NCBI GenBank assembly: GCA_032719365.1
Contig: CM064872.1
Location: 18,197,572-18,261,571 of the forward strand
From: Prinsepia uniflora
Taxonomy: Eukaryota > Streptophyta > Magnoliopsida > Rosales > Rosaceae
Direction of reading: 5' to 3'
Length of the DNA stretch: 64,000 nucleotides
The notes beneath the pieces were generated by a model. It was not told where the DNA came from, made no database searches, and worked only from the letters and a program-made list of their open reading frames with translations. Both the position numbers and the translations under genes were made by a program. This document shows, piece after piece, positions 44,926 to 56,855 of the stretch. The stretch's first letter is position 1, and each line of letters opens with the position of its first letter.

Positions 44926-47900
44926 TTGATTTAGGGTTTGTTGGGCTGTTTTGATGATCAAAACATGTTCCCAGGAACCATACAAACCCAGAGGAACAAA
45001 AAGGAAGGATCGAGGTGGCCAGAATAGCCCAGAAACTGAGCTAGAAGTTTACTCGAAATCCATCAAGCTCCACATGTAATTTCTAGACCTTTTTAGCTCA
45101 TTTTGATGCCATGGATCCATTCCTGAGATCAATACGATCATTTAGGAGCAAAAATGGTGAAACATGGTTGGGTATTTAAGGAGATACGACCAGGTCAGGT
45201 CGCGAGTCAAGTCTACCCGTTACAGTGAAATGGTTCAACCTAGCTCAAGGTTGACGATGATGACGTGGACTGCCACGTCATCATCTGTGTAATGACCCGT
45301 CCCGAATATCAGGATTTAATATTAATTAATGATGGATTATCGTGACTAATCAAAGATTAGTCCAGTGAATACGAATGGGCGATGTAAAATGACCGTTTTG
45401 CCCTTGAAATTGGGAAAAATGTTGAATTTTGACTCGAGGAGTCAAACCTACGAGGACAGATGACCTTGACGTAGATCAGGACGCCACGAGTCCGTAGACA
45501 AGCAGCACGTCAAAATCGGACTTCAAACGGGGAAGTTATGGTCACAAAATAAAGATCGGTTAAACTTACGTCATGAGATTTGATTAAAATAATAATAAAG
45601 TATTGAGTGACTGATGAGTGACAAGTGTCACTCATCCCACGGCCCAAATTCCACAAAAAAATGGATCTTGTCCCATTGGTTGGTATATATATATATATAT
45701 TTATATATTTTATTTCATTCATCTCTCATCACACAACCCTCACTATCCATCATCTTTTCCTCTCATCAATTATCTCTCATCCTCACCATCCATCATCATC
45801 ATCAATATCACCATCTTCTCATCCATAACCGTGAGTACACAGAACCAGCCTGAAACCCTTGAACCATCCAAACACAAACACATGAACCACCCTACCTTAA
45901 TCTGTTTTGTGCTGTGTAAGACTGAGTGTAGGTAGAGCATGGTCGAACGGGGAACCACGGCGGTGGTGGTTGGGAACCGAAACCCGTAAACCGTTTTGGG
46001 CTAAAAATAGAGGTTGGTTTTTGGATGTGTAATGAAGGCTGGGATCAATCCTAACTTATTCTAGGAGATGGTGCGAACTCAAGGAAGCTGGAATCGAGGG
46101 CTAGGTTGTTCGTTGCTGGCTGGAATGTAGGACCCGTTGAAGGACAGGGATGACTGATGATGTCAGTGATGATGTCATCATGTCAGGTTTGGCAATGTCA
46201 AACTGGCATGTCAGACATGGACCAATAGGGACTCCACACGTGGCACTGTTAGAATTGTCAGCATGACGTTAACGTTTCACTTTTCTACAACGTTGACTTT
46301 TGGGTTAACCAGGCGTGTGAGGGACCGTGGGCTCAAATTTCAAGGTGGTCCCAGTGTCATTTTGAAGGTTTCGATGATCTGGATCTAATGGTGGTGATTT
46401 CGGGTCAATCAGAGATCGTTAAGTTGGTCAAATCAAGGTTTTCACCTCGGGATTCGTGTTGGGGACACGTTGACTTTTTTGGGATTTTTGGGGTTTTGTC
46501 TTATGAAATTTTATAGATGATTAGTGACCTTCGGGTGTTATTTTGATAGGTCCAGGATTTCTAAAAATGGTGATTTAGCCCAGGGAGGCTTATGATACCC
46601 GTATTGAGACGGTAGCTAGGACGGTCTGTGAGTGGACACTTTTTTTTTAAACATGATGCATGCAGAACTATTTTCGAGGTGTATGGTTTTATGTTGGACT
46701 TATATGTGCTTGTGTTTTCAATAATGATTTGATAGAATGATCTTGGATTTGCAAGTATGGAATCGGGCATGAGTCCCATTTGATTTGGAAACTATCAGAC
46801 TTGGAGTCCATTTGATTTAATGAGATATCGGGCTGGAGGCCCATTTGGTTTATATGATCGTGCTAGAGGCCCAATGTAGTATGATATCAGGCATGAGTCC
46901 CATTTGTCGCTATAAATGTGATTTCGGGTTTGGAGACATAAAACGGATTTGGATTTGAGTACTTGGATTTCTGGATTTATGGTCATTTTATGCAAATGGT
47001 ATTCAGGGCATGGTCCCGTTGAAAGATTTTGAAAGGTTTTTATAAACTGTTTTCCATATACCATCCTGATATGAGGATATGTAGATGGTCTCCTCCAGAT
47101 GTCTGGGGCACTAGGAAGTCACAGCGCATTATCTGCGAGGGGTCATTACACCGAGCGACCGGACCGTATAGTGACTTAGGAGCATGATTGCTTTGATTAG
47201 ACGTCTGGGACGTCAGACATCTGGGATGTCAAAGATTGACCCGAAGAGACCCCGGGCAGCACGCGTAGCTTATGGACCATGACAGTGGTATTAGTTAGGC
47301 ATCAGGGATGCCAAGGATTGGTTAAATTGTATTTCGAGAAACTGGTTATTCGCTATTGATTGGTTTTGGGCTAAGTTCCCACATACTTTGGATTTATGAT
47401 ATTGGGCTAAGACCCTAATGATTTATTTAAGTAAATAGTTTGATTACTAGTTTTCGAATGCATGCATGCTTTTTAGTGATAGGCATAAATGTCTTTTATG
47501 AAATGAGTTTAATTAAATTATTGATTTTTCGTGCACTCACAGGTTTTAATGGTTTTAATGCCCTTCAGGTTGATCACGGATGCGGGCTGTAGCAGAGACT
47601 GAGACATCACACTCCTCCACCAATCCTGGCACACTCTGGAAGCCCTGAATGGGCTGAGGTTTTAAGTTATCCCTTGTCTGATACTTCATGTAAGATGGGA
47701 GCATGGCACATCCTGCGTTAATCCCGGAGGGATTGATATGGGTCATGTCAATCTGTCAAAAGCTATCAGTCCACGTGGCCAATCAGGTGATGCCATGTGG
47801 CATGTTGTCAGGTCCAGTCAGCAGGTCAGGTGCAGTTAGCATGCTAGACACGTGGACCAATCAGAGTCTAATATGTGGCACGTGTCAAACCTGATAGGTG

Positions 47901-48510
47901 GTTAGGCTGACGTCATAATGATGTCAGCCGTTGACCGTTTACCGATCACGTCAACGTTGATTTTTGCTTACGTCAACGTTGGCCAGAAGTTTGACCGGCG
48001 TGTAGGGGCGCGTGGGGGCACGTGGACACAAATTTCTAGGTCAAATTGATCTTGTTCGAAATATTTTGGCGTTCTGATTCCAATGGTGGTAGTTTCACGT
48101 CGATTCGAGATCGTTAGGTTGGTCATCTAGAGGTTTTTAGCCTCGAGAAGCGTGTCGGGGATACTTTTTCAGTATCGGGCTTTATGAGAGTTTAGTGTAT
48201 GAACATGTATAGCATATTAGTGACCCTTATACATGATTTGGACAGGCCAGAAGACTTTGGACTAGCTCGGTGATAGATAGAATGTTGAGGTTTAGCATGC
48301 AACGTGGACCGAGTGTTAGTTGACTGTTTGTTTTAGAACTGCAATGTATGTTTACCTGTTTTAACTGCTTTATAACATGATTTGAGTTGAAATGTTTTGA
48401 TATTGCTATTGATGATGATTTGGATTGAAATAATTGGTTTTTGACATGTTTTACGGATTTTCGTGAAAATAAGGTTTTGGGCTTGAGACCCGGGGGAATT
48501 GATGACAGTC
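44926..48510 (+). mobile_element. Partial LTR interrupted by a solo LTR
   Basis: The left part is 44926-45287 and the right part 47751-48510. The two are joined in register when the solo LTR at 45288-47750 and one copy of ATCTG are removed. The right part holds CACGTG sites and matches the LTR at 19195-20331. It continues to a GGGCTTGAGACCC unit near 48480 and then loses similarity. Confidence 0.55.
45288..47750 (+). mobile_element. Solo LTR (2.5 kb) with perfect target duplication
   Basis: It starts TGTAATGACCCGTCCC and ends GATATGGGTCATGTCA, flanked by ATCTG (45283-45287 and 47751-47755). The palindrome is at 45613-45636, an AT microsatellite at 45683-45710, a GGGC-type array at 46760-46930, and a GACGTC-type array at 47205-47310. 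The stem arm pair near the 3' end is eroded. No coding sequence. Confidence 0.88.
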
Positions 48511-49523
48511 AAAACTGTCCCACCACAAACTCCTGTGAGTATGGTCAGAATCTCCCGTCAAAATCTTCTTAAGTAAGGAATCCATCTTCCCCACCACGAA
48601 CTCTTTTCGGGGGATTCAGGGATCTTAATAAAAACATTTAGAAGATCACTAAAAGACAGAGGAACTCACAAAATTTACCTCAAGACTAGACATAGGAAAT
48701 ACCATTCCAAACGCAAAAGTGATATCCTCTGCCTCAACATCAAATCTCCTATCAGAAGGATCAGCCACATTAGGATCTAGAGTATGGGCATCCTACCCAC
48801 TATGGAAAGTATATGGCCACTTCGGTTGAAGCCTCACAAAAAGGGAAGGAAATTTGACCCACCACCTCTTGAGAAGGAATGGTTACACGAGCTTTAGAAA
48901 TGTCCGACCATGCAAGGACCTAAAGGAGAAAGTCCCCCTAGAAAAGGAGCAATAGACTTCTCGATGAAAGGGATGTTAGTGGCCCTCGATACAATTGAAA
49001 AAAGGAGATTCGACCGTGGGAGCATCACATGAGAGAGCTAAAATAGGCAGAGTCTGATCCAAGCCTGAATGGTCAGGAGAAAGATCAACGATCATATCCA
49101 GAACACCCCCAAGGGAAGGAGAAAGAAACAATGAGATATCTTTTAGTTATGGCCAGAAATGAAGAGAAGATTCCAAGAATGGTGGGAGTTTCTCCAAGGA
49201 AAGGAGGAAAGTTGGTAGATAGGAGTGGCTTGGAATTCCGATAGATCCCAATAAAACGGGGACGCCATTTCAGGAATCTGACCATGTCAACAAGGACCCA
49301 GAGTGCGACGGTGCTTATCCTCCACGCCAAGAAGGAGCTCCTAGGCTATGAGGTTTTTCACCTCACAGTCCCTCAACATTTTATCCCAAGATCCATGAGA
49401 CTCCTGGAATCATTTTCTAGAAATCACCTTAGCATCGTTTGTAGGATCATTGGCTAACCCTAGTGAGGAAGAAAAGCCTACTAATTTCTGATCCTTTATG
49501 GCTGATTTGGGAGACATGGTTCA
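48511..49523. other. Unassigned segment
   Basis: About 1 kb that does not resemble the LTRs. Minus-strand frames around 49085-49330 give an 81-codon ORF without recognisable motif. It could be a fragment of a retroelement or an old pseudogene. Confidence 0.3.
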
Positions 49524-50088
49524 TGACAGGACCCGTGCCAAATCCCCTGGATTATTGTGGGACGTGTCTGCTCTCGTCTGACACTGCGTGTCAGACCAAG
49601 GATAAACTTGTCACCCTCTCGGGGTCCATCAAAGTACACCAGGATCAGTGGTGGCATGTGATATCTTGATCTCTGCTATAGCCTGCATCCGCTATCAACC
49701 TGAAGGGTATTAAAAACATGAAAGCTGTGAGTGGACAAAACAACAGTTTTATAAAACCCTTTATATCGAAAATCACATTTATATCCTTCACGTAAAAACA
49801 TGCATACATCATAAAATCAGTTCATTTCAAATACTTTCTGAAAGCAAGACCTAATGTTTTTCAAATCAACAACATTGAAAACTGCTTCTCAATCGAAGTC
49901 ATTAACTCAGTAGGGTCTCAGGTCAAAATCAATCTCAGTGAAATATAAATCAGAACACGGGGTCTCCGTCCAAAACCAATCACACGGTGGAACATCAATC
50001 ATCATATATATATATATATATATAACCCATCCTCGGCATCTTATATGCCCAACAACAACCCGTCACGATATATCTACAGTATGCATAC

Positions 50089-50673
50089 TGTTGAATCAAA
50101 GATTGAACTTGTCGCGAAAAGTCTTCACAGTTCCTGCAAACAGCAAACAATTAGCTATCGTTGCTTCGATCGATTTACCCGGGAGGTTGTTCGACCAAGA
50201 ACACTCCGATGCCTAAGTTAGCTTTGAGAGAGGAAAAGGATATACTTCGAAACGAAGAATCAACGTACCTTGGAAGCGAAATGTGCCTTGCTATTTATAG
50301 AACAATCTTGGGAGCCTTGGAGAGTTCTGATTGGTTGGTTTGAATATTTAATTAGTAAATAATATATTATTATTAAATATATTATTTAATAATCATAATG
50401 ATGGCTCATCATGATAGTAATGATATTTATTGTATTTTAATATTAATATTAATTATCGTTATTAAGAATAACGATAATTAACTCTCGGAGAGAATATCAA
50501 TATTACGGAGGCTTTAACCCGATCAAATAACGTATTTAACTGGTAAATGGATTATTTAATGTGCGGGTGTTTTTCAAATGATCAGCGTTATTTACCAAGG
50601 GCAATTTGGTCATTTTTAGGAATTACGGGACACGTGTCGGCTCCATAATTTTCGGACGATTTTGGGTTCCACA
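50089..50673 (-). repeat. 3' LTR of the Tat-lineage element
   Basis: 585 bp, TG...CA ends. Because the element is on the minus strand this is its downstream LTR. It has long ATTATTAAATATATTATT-like stretches and the inverted words ATTATCGTTATT/AATAACGATAAT. Confidence 0.93.
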
Positions 50674-50688
50674 AATGCCCCCACATCG
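50674..50688 (-). other. Polypurine tract of the Tat-lineage element
   Basis: On the minus strand this reads CGATGTGGGGGCATT directly before the 3' LTR. Confidence 0.75.
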
Positions 50689-50814
50689 ATTCGGTATTCA
50701 AGGAATCCAGAGGGATGTATTTTGTTTGGAATCTTATATTACCGGGTTTCCGGTTACTGTTGGGTACAAGAAACGAGTCAGTGTTTTTGGTGACGATTAT
50801 GCCCCTGATTATAA

Positions 50815-52442
50815 GGGTTAAAAGTCCATTTTTATTTGTAGAATGACTAATCTGGGTTTAGTGGTGTGAATCGGACATAATGTGCAAAAATGACCATTTT
50901 GCCCCCAAGCATGGAAAAATGTTGACTTTTGAGCCCAGGGGTCCAAAGGTCGTGGGCCAAAGACCGTTACGTAGGTCGAGTTGATACGAATCCATAGACA
51001 GGCGGCATGCCGAAATCGGAGATCGGCTGCAAAAGTTATGGATCTACGAAGGCGAGGGGCATTTTCGTAATTTTTGCAAAGTAAGGGCAAAATGTTGACT
51101 TTTGACCCGGGAGGTCCAAAGGACGAGGGCCAAGGATCGTTACGTAGGTCGAGTCGATACAAATCCATAGACATGCGGTATGCCGAAATCGGAGATTTGT
51201 CGACAAAGTTGTGGTCTCGGGGACGAAAACGATTAATCGAACAAACCGGGATTTCGATTAAAATAATATTAAATTGTGAATAGTGATCGTTGAGTGTGAA
51301 CTCTTGGATGAGTGACATGTGTCACCCATCCCTTGATTTAGGGACCCCTAAAAACAGCTCCATGTTTTATGGATTTTATCATCATTATGTTTTAATTATT
51401 TCTTTTTATTATCCCTAATTATATTTAAACACTACTAATTCCTCCTTCAAATACCTTCAATCCGTGAATCAAACGGTGAAATTGTTTATGACAGTGAGTG
51501 ATTGAGTGTTCGAAAGGTGTGTTTCTAGCTGGGGAAAACGCGGGGACAGAGAGTGAGGTAAGAACCCAAATCGAAAATTCTTGGATTTTTTGGGGGAAAT
51601 TCGAAATTGAATTTGTAAGCTGTGGGGGTCCAAATTGAGACTCGATTAAGTCTCTTGGGACCATTTCGAATCGACCTGCATCAAAAACAAGGGGAATTGA
51701 GTCTGTTATGAGCGAGAACAGAAGCTTCAACTTTTACCCGAAATCGAGCTTGGGTTCGTGCGGTTGGAGGTAAGGAAATGCGAAATTGATTATGTAAAAA
51801 CTTTTGTTTCATTCTCACGATACTCTCTGTGTGATTTAATTTGAAAAACAGGGATGAATTGGACGAACCCGATCACGAAACCCGTTTGAAAGTTCATCGG
51901 GGATTTATCGGATTTTGGTTATAATTGAAGTTTTAAACGTTACAGAACCTAAATTTAAATGGTTTGGATGAAATCAGTTTAAATAACGGAAGAAAACAAT
52001 GCCCAATTGAAGGAGAACAAATCGGGTCTTAACGCGGGTCTCCAACCCGTTTACCAGTCATTCGGGTAGAGGAGACGCACTGTAGCAGTTACTGTGCTAC
52101 GCGCGTGGCTTCCACGCGCAGTCGCTTGCGGCGGTGCGTGGAGGCGTTTCCGGGGCGGTTTTCAACAGGTGTTTTATTATACTTGATGTAATGAACATTT
52201 TTGGTGTTGGGTCCGAGACAAACTGACATCGTATCAATACTGTTTCGAGGGTCCGATGGTTTAGGTTATACTTTTAAATTTTTATTAAATTCCCGAAAAA
52301 TTGTGGAAAATTGATATGATGTTTTTAGATTCATTGGTGACCCTTTATGATGTTTTTTGGGCAGGATTCGAAATTCCTAAAAAGCGTCAGAAATTACGGA
52401 ATCGCATGCAGTTTGGAAAATGAGCAGTTTGGATGGTGCGTG
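50815..52442 (+). mobile_element. Truncated long LTR (5' half) inside the Tat-lineage element
   Basis: Plus-strand words are those of the long LTRs in standard order: GTTGACTTTTGA twice, CATAGACAGGCGGCATGCCG, the palindrome at 51306-51331, GCGCGTGGCTTCCACGCGCAG near 52100, and a GTAATGAACATTTTTGG stretch. Both ends are lost; it stops just before the place where GTGAGTGGAC is expected. It separates the 3' LTR from the antisense ORF. Confidence 0.7.
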
Positions 52443-52444
52443 CT

Positions 52445-52722
52445 TGCATCGGTAAGCTGGCTCACATTCAATGTGACCCTTGCTAGTACCACAAATATGC
52501 TTGCTACGTGTCAAGAGTCCGTCGAAAGTGTTTTTAGAAACTTAGTCGGAAAGAGGGGTTTAACCAGTGCTACGTGGTGAACGGAGTTTGGCTGAACAGT
52601 CGACGGGGATTTGGTGGTGATTGAGTGCACTTGCGAACGTGACTAGTGAGCATTGGTAGGCTGGGTCACATCCGCTGTGACTTTTGCTAGTACCACAAAT
52701 ATGCTCGCTATGCGTCAAGGTG
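52445..52722 (+). repeat. Direct duplication of about 75 bp at the start of the antisense ORF
   Basis: 52445-52520 and 52650-52722 share GCTAGTACCACAAATATGCT and flanking words, with substitutions. The second copy contains the ATG (52701) of the antisense ORF. Confidence 0.75.
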
Positions 52723-54487
52723 CTGAGAAACCCAGCAAGCCTGTTTTGTGGGAGCGTGGCGGTTCTCGTAGCCTTAGTCCATTCCGAGGGAAAGATATGG
52801 AGTTTGAGAAGCCTGAAGACTTCAAGGAGTGGAAAGCTCGCAATCAAATTGCTTTTCCCGTGGATGTCTTTGTGGAGCTTGCAGACAGATGCTCTTCCAT
52901 GAAGGCTCTTAAGCATGGAAGGGGAAAAAACCCTATCGGTGGACTAAATTCCATCCTTTGACCATTGGGTGGGGTTTCAAGTTCCCGTTCTCGAAGTTCT
53001 TTTCTAAGATTATTGGTCGGATGGGATGCAGTCCTGCTCAACTGGACGTCGATGCTTATCGACACATCATGTGCTTTGAGATGTTGAACAAGTTTTTTAG
53101 CCTGGGACTCTCGGAAGATGAATTCTGGCATTGCTATTCCGTGTCACACAACGGAGTTACCGGCGGTCGGCTTTCTCGAGTCGTTCCCAAGGTGGAGCTA
53201 TTTTTGAGGGCGGAGTTCAATGACAGCGCGTACAGAGTCAACTGTATTGAAGTCGGCGGTGCATGGGACAAACACGCCTCCTTAGACCTGAGGATCGCCT
53301 CACACTTCCGCTCGTTTGATGAGTTGTATAGCGGGTTTGAAAGTCATCCTGATCTCAAAAAGATTGATATGGCTTTGAAAATTCCCCCAGAGTTCCGAGA
53401 CATGAGTTGGCTACTTTCTCCACTTAGAGATTTGAATGGTGGGAGGCCCTCGGATATCCTAATCAAAGAGTGGTTGAGTGCTCCACTGCGGTTGAAGAAA
53501 CCCGTTATCCAGAAGAGGAATGATAAGCAAGGACCCATTGTTTATTTGGAGAAAAGGCTTGCTGAGCAGCTTCATTTCAAGCCTGACCGTTCTAGTCCTG
53601 CTGAGTCATCTAGTAAACGTAAAGCTTCAGAAGGTCCTTGCGAGGGTGTACCCAAGCAACTTAAGAAGCTGAAGGTGATCCCCATCTCCCACTACCCGGT
53701 TCATCAAGCGTCGAGAGATGGATGCCTAGATTGGATAGTGGGGGAGACACGGGCACCATCCAAGATTGCTGATGTGATAGGTGCCCCCATCCCAACAGAG
53801 GACAGTCAGAAAACTGTTTCGCGAGGGGCTTTCGACAAGGTAGTCCGAGACCTTAGGATTGCGAAAGCTGGGGCCCATAAGTTGGTTGACATGCTTCGTG
53901 GGAATGTTGGTTTGGAAGGTGAAATCGAGCGAATGAAGAGCGAATGTAAACGTCTTCGAGAAGCCCGAGACCACTCTAGTCGGAATAACGAAGTTTTGGT
54001 CGGAAGGATCCACTCATTGGAAGTCAAAGTGGGCGAGCTGGAGGTGAGCCGTGCGGAGAGGATTCGGATAGAAAAGGAGCGAGACTCTGCTCGAGACGAG
54101 CTCTCTTTGCTGCGCAGAAAGTTGCAAGACTCAGAAGAAACAAGCAGACTTTTGGAGGTGGAGATCCAGAGTCTAAAAGCGGCAAGGCTCCCGGGACACG
54201 ATTATTTACAATCGCCGCATGCCCCCACAACTTTGTGCAAAAGAACCGCTGAGGCACAAAAGTTGGATATGGCGAGTTATAGCGGGGTCACCACCAAAGA
54301 GCGGGAACCAGAGTTGGAGCAAGAAGTGGAGCCTGTTCCGGTATCTTTCCCAGAGCCCGAGACCGGGACCAGGAATGAAGCTGTCCCTGAGACTGCTGAT
54401 TCATTGTTTCATGACACTTCTTTACTTTCAGCAGAAGAGTGGGAAGAGTTTAGAAACACGATGGGATTTGAAGATTTGCCTCCATAG
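52701..54487 (+). pseudogene. Antisense ORF of the Tat-lineage element (frameshifted)
   Basis: The frame from ATG 52701 runs to about 52930. There a run of six A causes a one-base frame change, and the frame continues open to TAG at 54485-54487. The long open part is 509 codons counted from 52958. Its first 180 residues are rich in aromatic and hydrophobic positions (GWGFKFPFSKFFSK, MLNKFFSLGLSEDEFW) and resemble the putative gypsy-type transposon domain annotated in plant proteomes. A basic stretch SSKRKASEG...KQLKKLK near 218-240 could be a nuclear signal. Residues 318-410 are a strong coiled coil, and the tail is acidic. AATAAA at 54579 could serve as poly(A) signal. The role of such ORFs is unknown. 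It lies opposite to gag-pol. Confidence 0.8.
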
Positions 54488-54788
54488 TTACATGTTGGCT
54501 TGTTCTTGTGTTTTTTTTTATGTATTGTACAACTGTTGTGAGCAATCGTCATGTGATTTGCCAAACACCTACCAAATGAATAAATAAGAAGAATTTAAGT
54601 TAAGTTGTTGAAACACAAGTGTTAACTTTCTTATATGTTATGTGTCGAAGTGAATATTTTTAAATGCCTGTTAATGCATTGGTGTGAGCTTGTTTATATG
54701 CCTCAACCGAAACCATATGTGTATAACAGTGAGTTCTAAATAACTTGTGACGTTTTTAGATGATTAAGTCTTTGGAATGATGCCTTCA

Positions 54789-54981
54789 GGGAAGGGCTTG
54801 TGCTTCTTAAGAGAAGGCTTGAAGTGCTTCAATGAAGAAGACTTAGGGAGCTTCCAAGAGGAAGGATTAGGGTGCTTCCTAAGAGGAAGGCTTGAGGTGC
54901 TTCCTGAAGGAAGGCTTTCCGTGCTCCCTAGTGGAAGGCTTTGGATGTTTCCCGGAGGAAGGTTTGAGTTCTTCCCGGGGG
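54789..54981 (+). repeat. 24-bp minisatellite, about eight units
   Basis: Units of 23-25 bp such as GAAGGCTTGAGGTGCTTCCT repeat head to tail with divergence. Because most units are 24 bp they keep one frame open. It lies between the antisense ORF and the integrase 3' end. Confidence 0.88.
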
Positions 54982-55040
54982 AATAAAGCTTTCATTTGGC
55001 ACCAAACAATGACTAGCTTATTATTGAGTTCTAGTTTGCA

Positions 55041-55985
55041 TTACACATAATATTTCCGGAAGTGGTGAGCGTTGATGGAACCACTCACTAACTTCCCGTC
55101 CATGGTCTCCAAGGTATAGCTTCCTTTTCCTCCTACTTGGCAAATTCGATAAGGTCCTTCCCAAGGGGACTTGAGTTTACGATTGGGTGCCGCAAACGTT
55201 TTCTTCAGAACAAGGTCACCTGGGAGAATGTGCCGGGGTCGAGCCCTCTTGTTATAGGAGCTTCTTACTTGCTGCTGGTAGCTGGAGATACGCTTCACCA
55301 CTTGTTCTCTTAATTCCTTGATGAGATCAAGTGAAGTTCTCAGAGCGATGGAGTTGACTACTGGATCATCGAGCTCGGTGAAAGGTGCCGGGACAACAAC
55401 ATGTGGAGGAATGACTGCGTCAGTACCGTATGCAAGGGTGAATGGAGACTCTCCTGTTGCTCGACGCGGAGTGGTACGGTATGCCCAGTGCCATCCAATT
55501 CCTCCTCCCACAAGCCTTTCCTATCATCGAGTCGCTTCTTGATACAGTCAAGGATCGTTTTTTTTTGAAGCTTCAGGTTGGCCATTACCCTGGGGGTAAT
55601 ATGTAGTTGAAGTGAAATGCTTGATCTTCCAAAGCTCAAAGAACTCGTTGATTATGGCGCCAGTGAACTGAGTCCCATTTTTAGTCAGAATGACTTTGGG
55701 GAGCCCAAATGGGCAGATAATCTGGCTCCAGATGAATTTTTGGACATCAGCCTGGGTTATGGTGGCCAAAGCTTTTGCCTCCACCCACTTAGTGAAGTAG
55801 TTAGTGGCGACAATCAAATACCTCTTACTTGGGATTGGAGTGCTTGGGAATGATCCAACGATGTCAAGTCCCCATTGCATGAATGGCCAAGGACTTACCT
55901 GTGCATGCAACTCTTCCGGTGGTGCCAATTGGTTAGGCTTGAACCTTTGACATTTGTCACATTTCTGGGCATATTGCAGTGCTTC
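55041..55985 (-). pseudogene. Integrase of the Tat-lineage element (frameshifted)
   Basis: The zinc-binding part (HEGHCGNHS in the upstream frame, then CDKCQRFKPN) leads into the core. GLDIVG gives the first catalytic Asp and QPEAS the Glu. Where the second Asp is expected (usually DNG) the sequence reads LTKNGTQF, so this residue is lost. Frameshifts lie at the A-run mirrored at 55557-55566 and again near 55495-55511, where the original frame is restored. The C-terminal part (AYRTTPRRATGESPFTLAYG and PWEGPYRI) is well kept, and the frame ends FRKYYV at 55041. The protein cannot be catalytically active in this copy. Confidence 0.88.
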
Positions 55986-56855
55986 CTAGCGTAGAGTAGG
56001 CCAGTAAAACCCTGCACTAAGCGTCTTTTGAGCCAGCGATCTTCCACTGGAATGATTTCCACAATGCCCTTCATGAACTTCTGCCAAGACTTTCAATGTT
56101 TCTGGGTGTCTCAAGCATAACAAGTTTGGTCCTGTGAAGCTTTTTCGAAAGAGTTGGCCCCTGTCGACATAGTATCGCACAACTTTCATCTGGATTATGC
56201 GGGCCTCTAATCGTTCATCAGGCAATATTCCGTGTTCCAGATAGTTGAGGAAAGGATCTTGCCAGCTTGGAGATGAACCAATTTGTCTCACAGCGATCTC
56301 CCTCATATCAATACTTCTCCGTTCGAGATACTCAATCGGGATCGAGCGCTTGAAACGAGAGTCAAGTGATGATGCTAGATTGGCCAACGCATCCGCTTGC
56401 GTATTTTCTGCTCGTGGAAGTTGATGAAAAGTAAAAATCGGGAAAAAGGTAAGCATTTCCTGGACCTTGTTATTATATCTGAGCATTCTTGCATCACGCG
56501 CAGCATATTCACCGGTTGATTGGTTAGTAATCAATTGTGAATCTGAATGAATAGCGAGGCGTTTGATTCCCAACTCCTTGGCAAGTGTGAGCCCGCAAAT
56601 CAGAGCCTCATACTCCGCTTCATTGTTAGAGGCTTTGAATCCGAACTGTACCGCCTGTTCCATTATTGAGCCATCTGGAGTGATAAGGACAATCCCCGCT
56701 CCTGCCCCCTTCTGGTTTGAGGAGCCGTCAACAAAGAGTTTCCATAGAAGATTGGAAGTTGAGGGCTGTAGGGAAGAAGAATTGGCCTCTTGATCTCGTA
56801 GTAGAGAAGTTCCGGCGGCCCCGGGGGTTTTGCCAAGCTTATTGCCTTCTTCCAG
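55986..56855 (-). pseudogene. Second (archaeal-like) RNase H and integrase zinc finger start
   Basis: The frame is continuous with RT but separated by TAA (56856-56858) and ends at TAG (55986-55988). LFVDGSSNQKGAGAGIVL carries the first Asp, NEAEYEAL the Glu and HSDSQLI the second Asp. ENTQADALANLAS closes the domain. This follows a first, RT-linked RNase H-like region, so the element has two. It is the archaeal-type RNase H recorded for Tat-lineage plant elements. The C-terminal part begins the integrase HHCC finger (VHEGHCGNH). Confidence 0.88.

Noticed and set aside
45683..45710. Functional TATA promoter
   Set aside because: It is a simple AT microsatellite inside a solo LTR with no positional conservation in the other copies.
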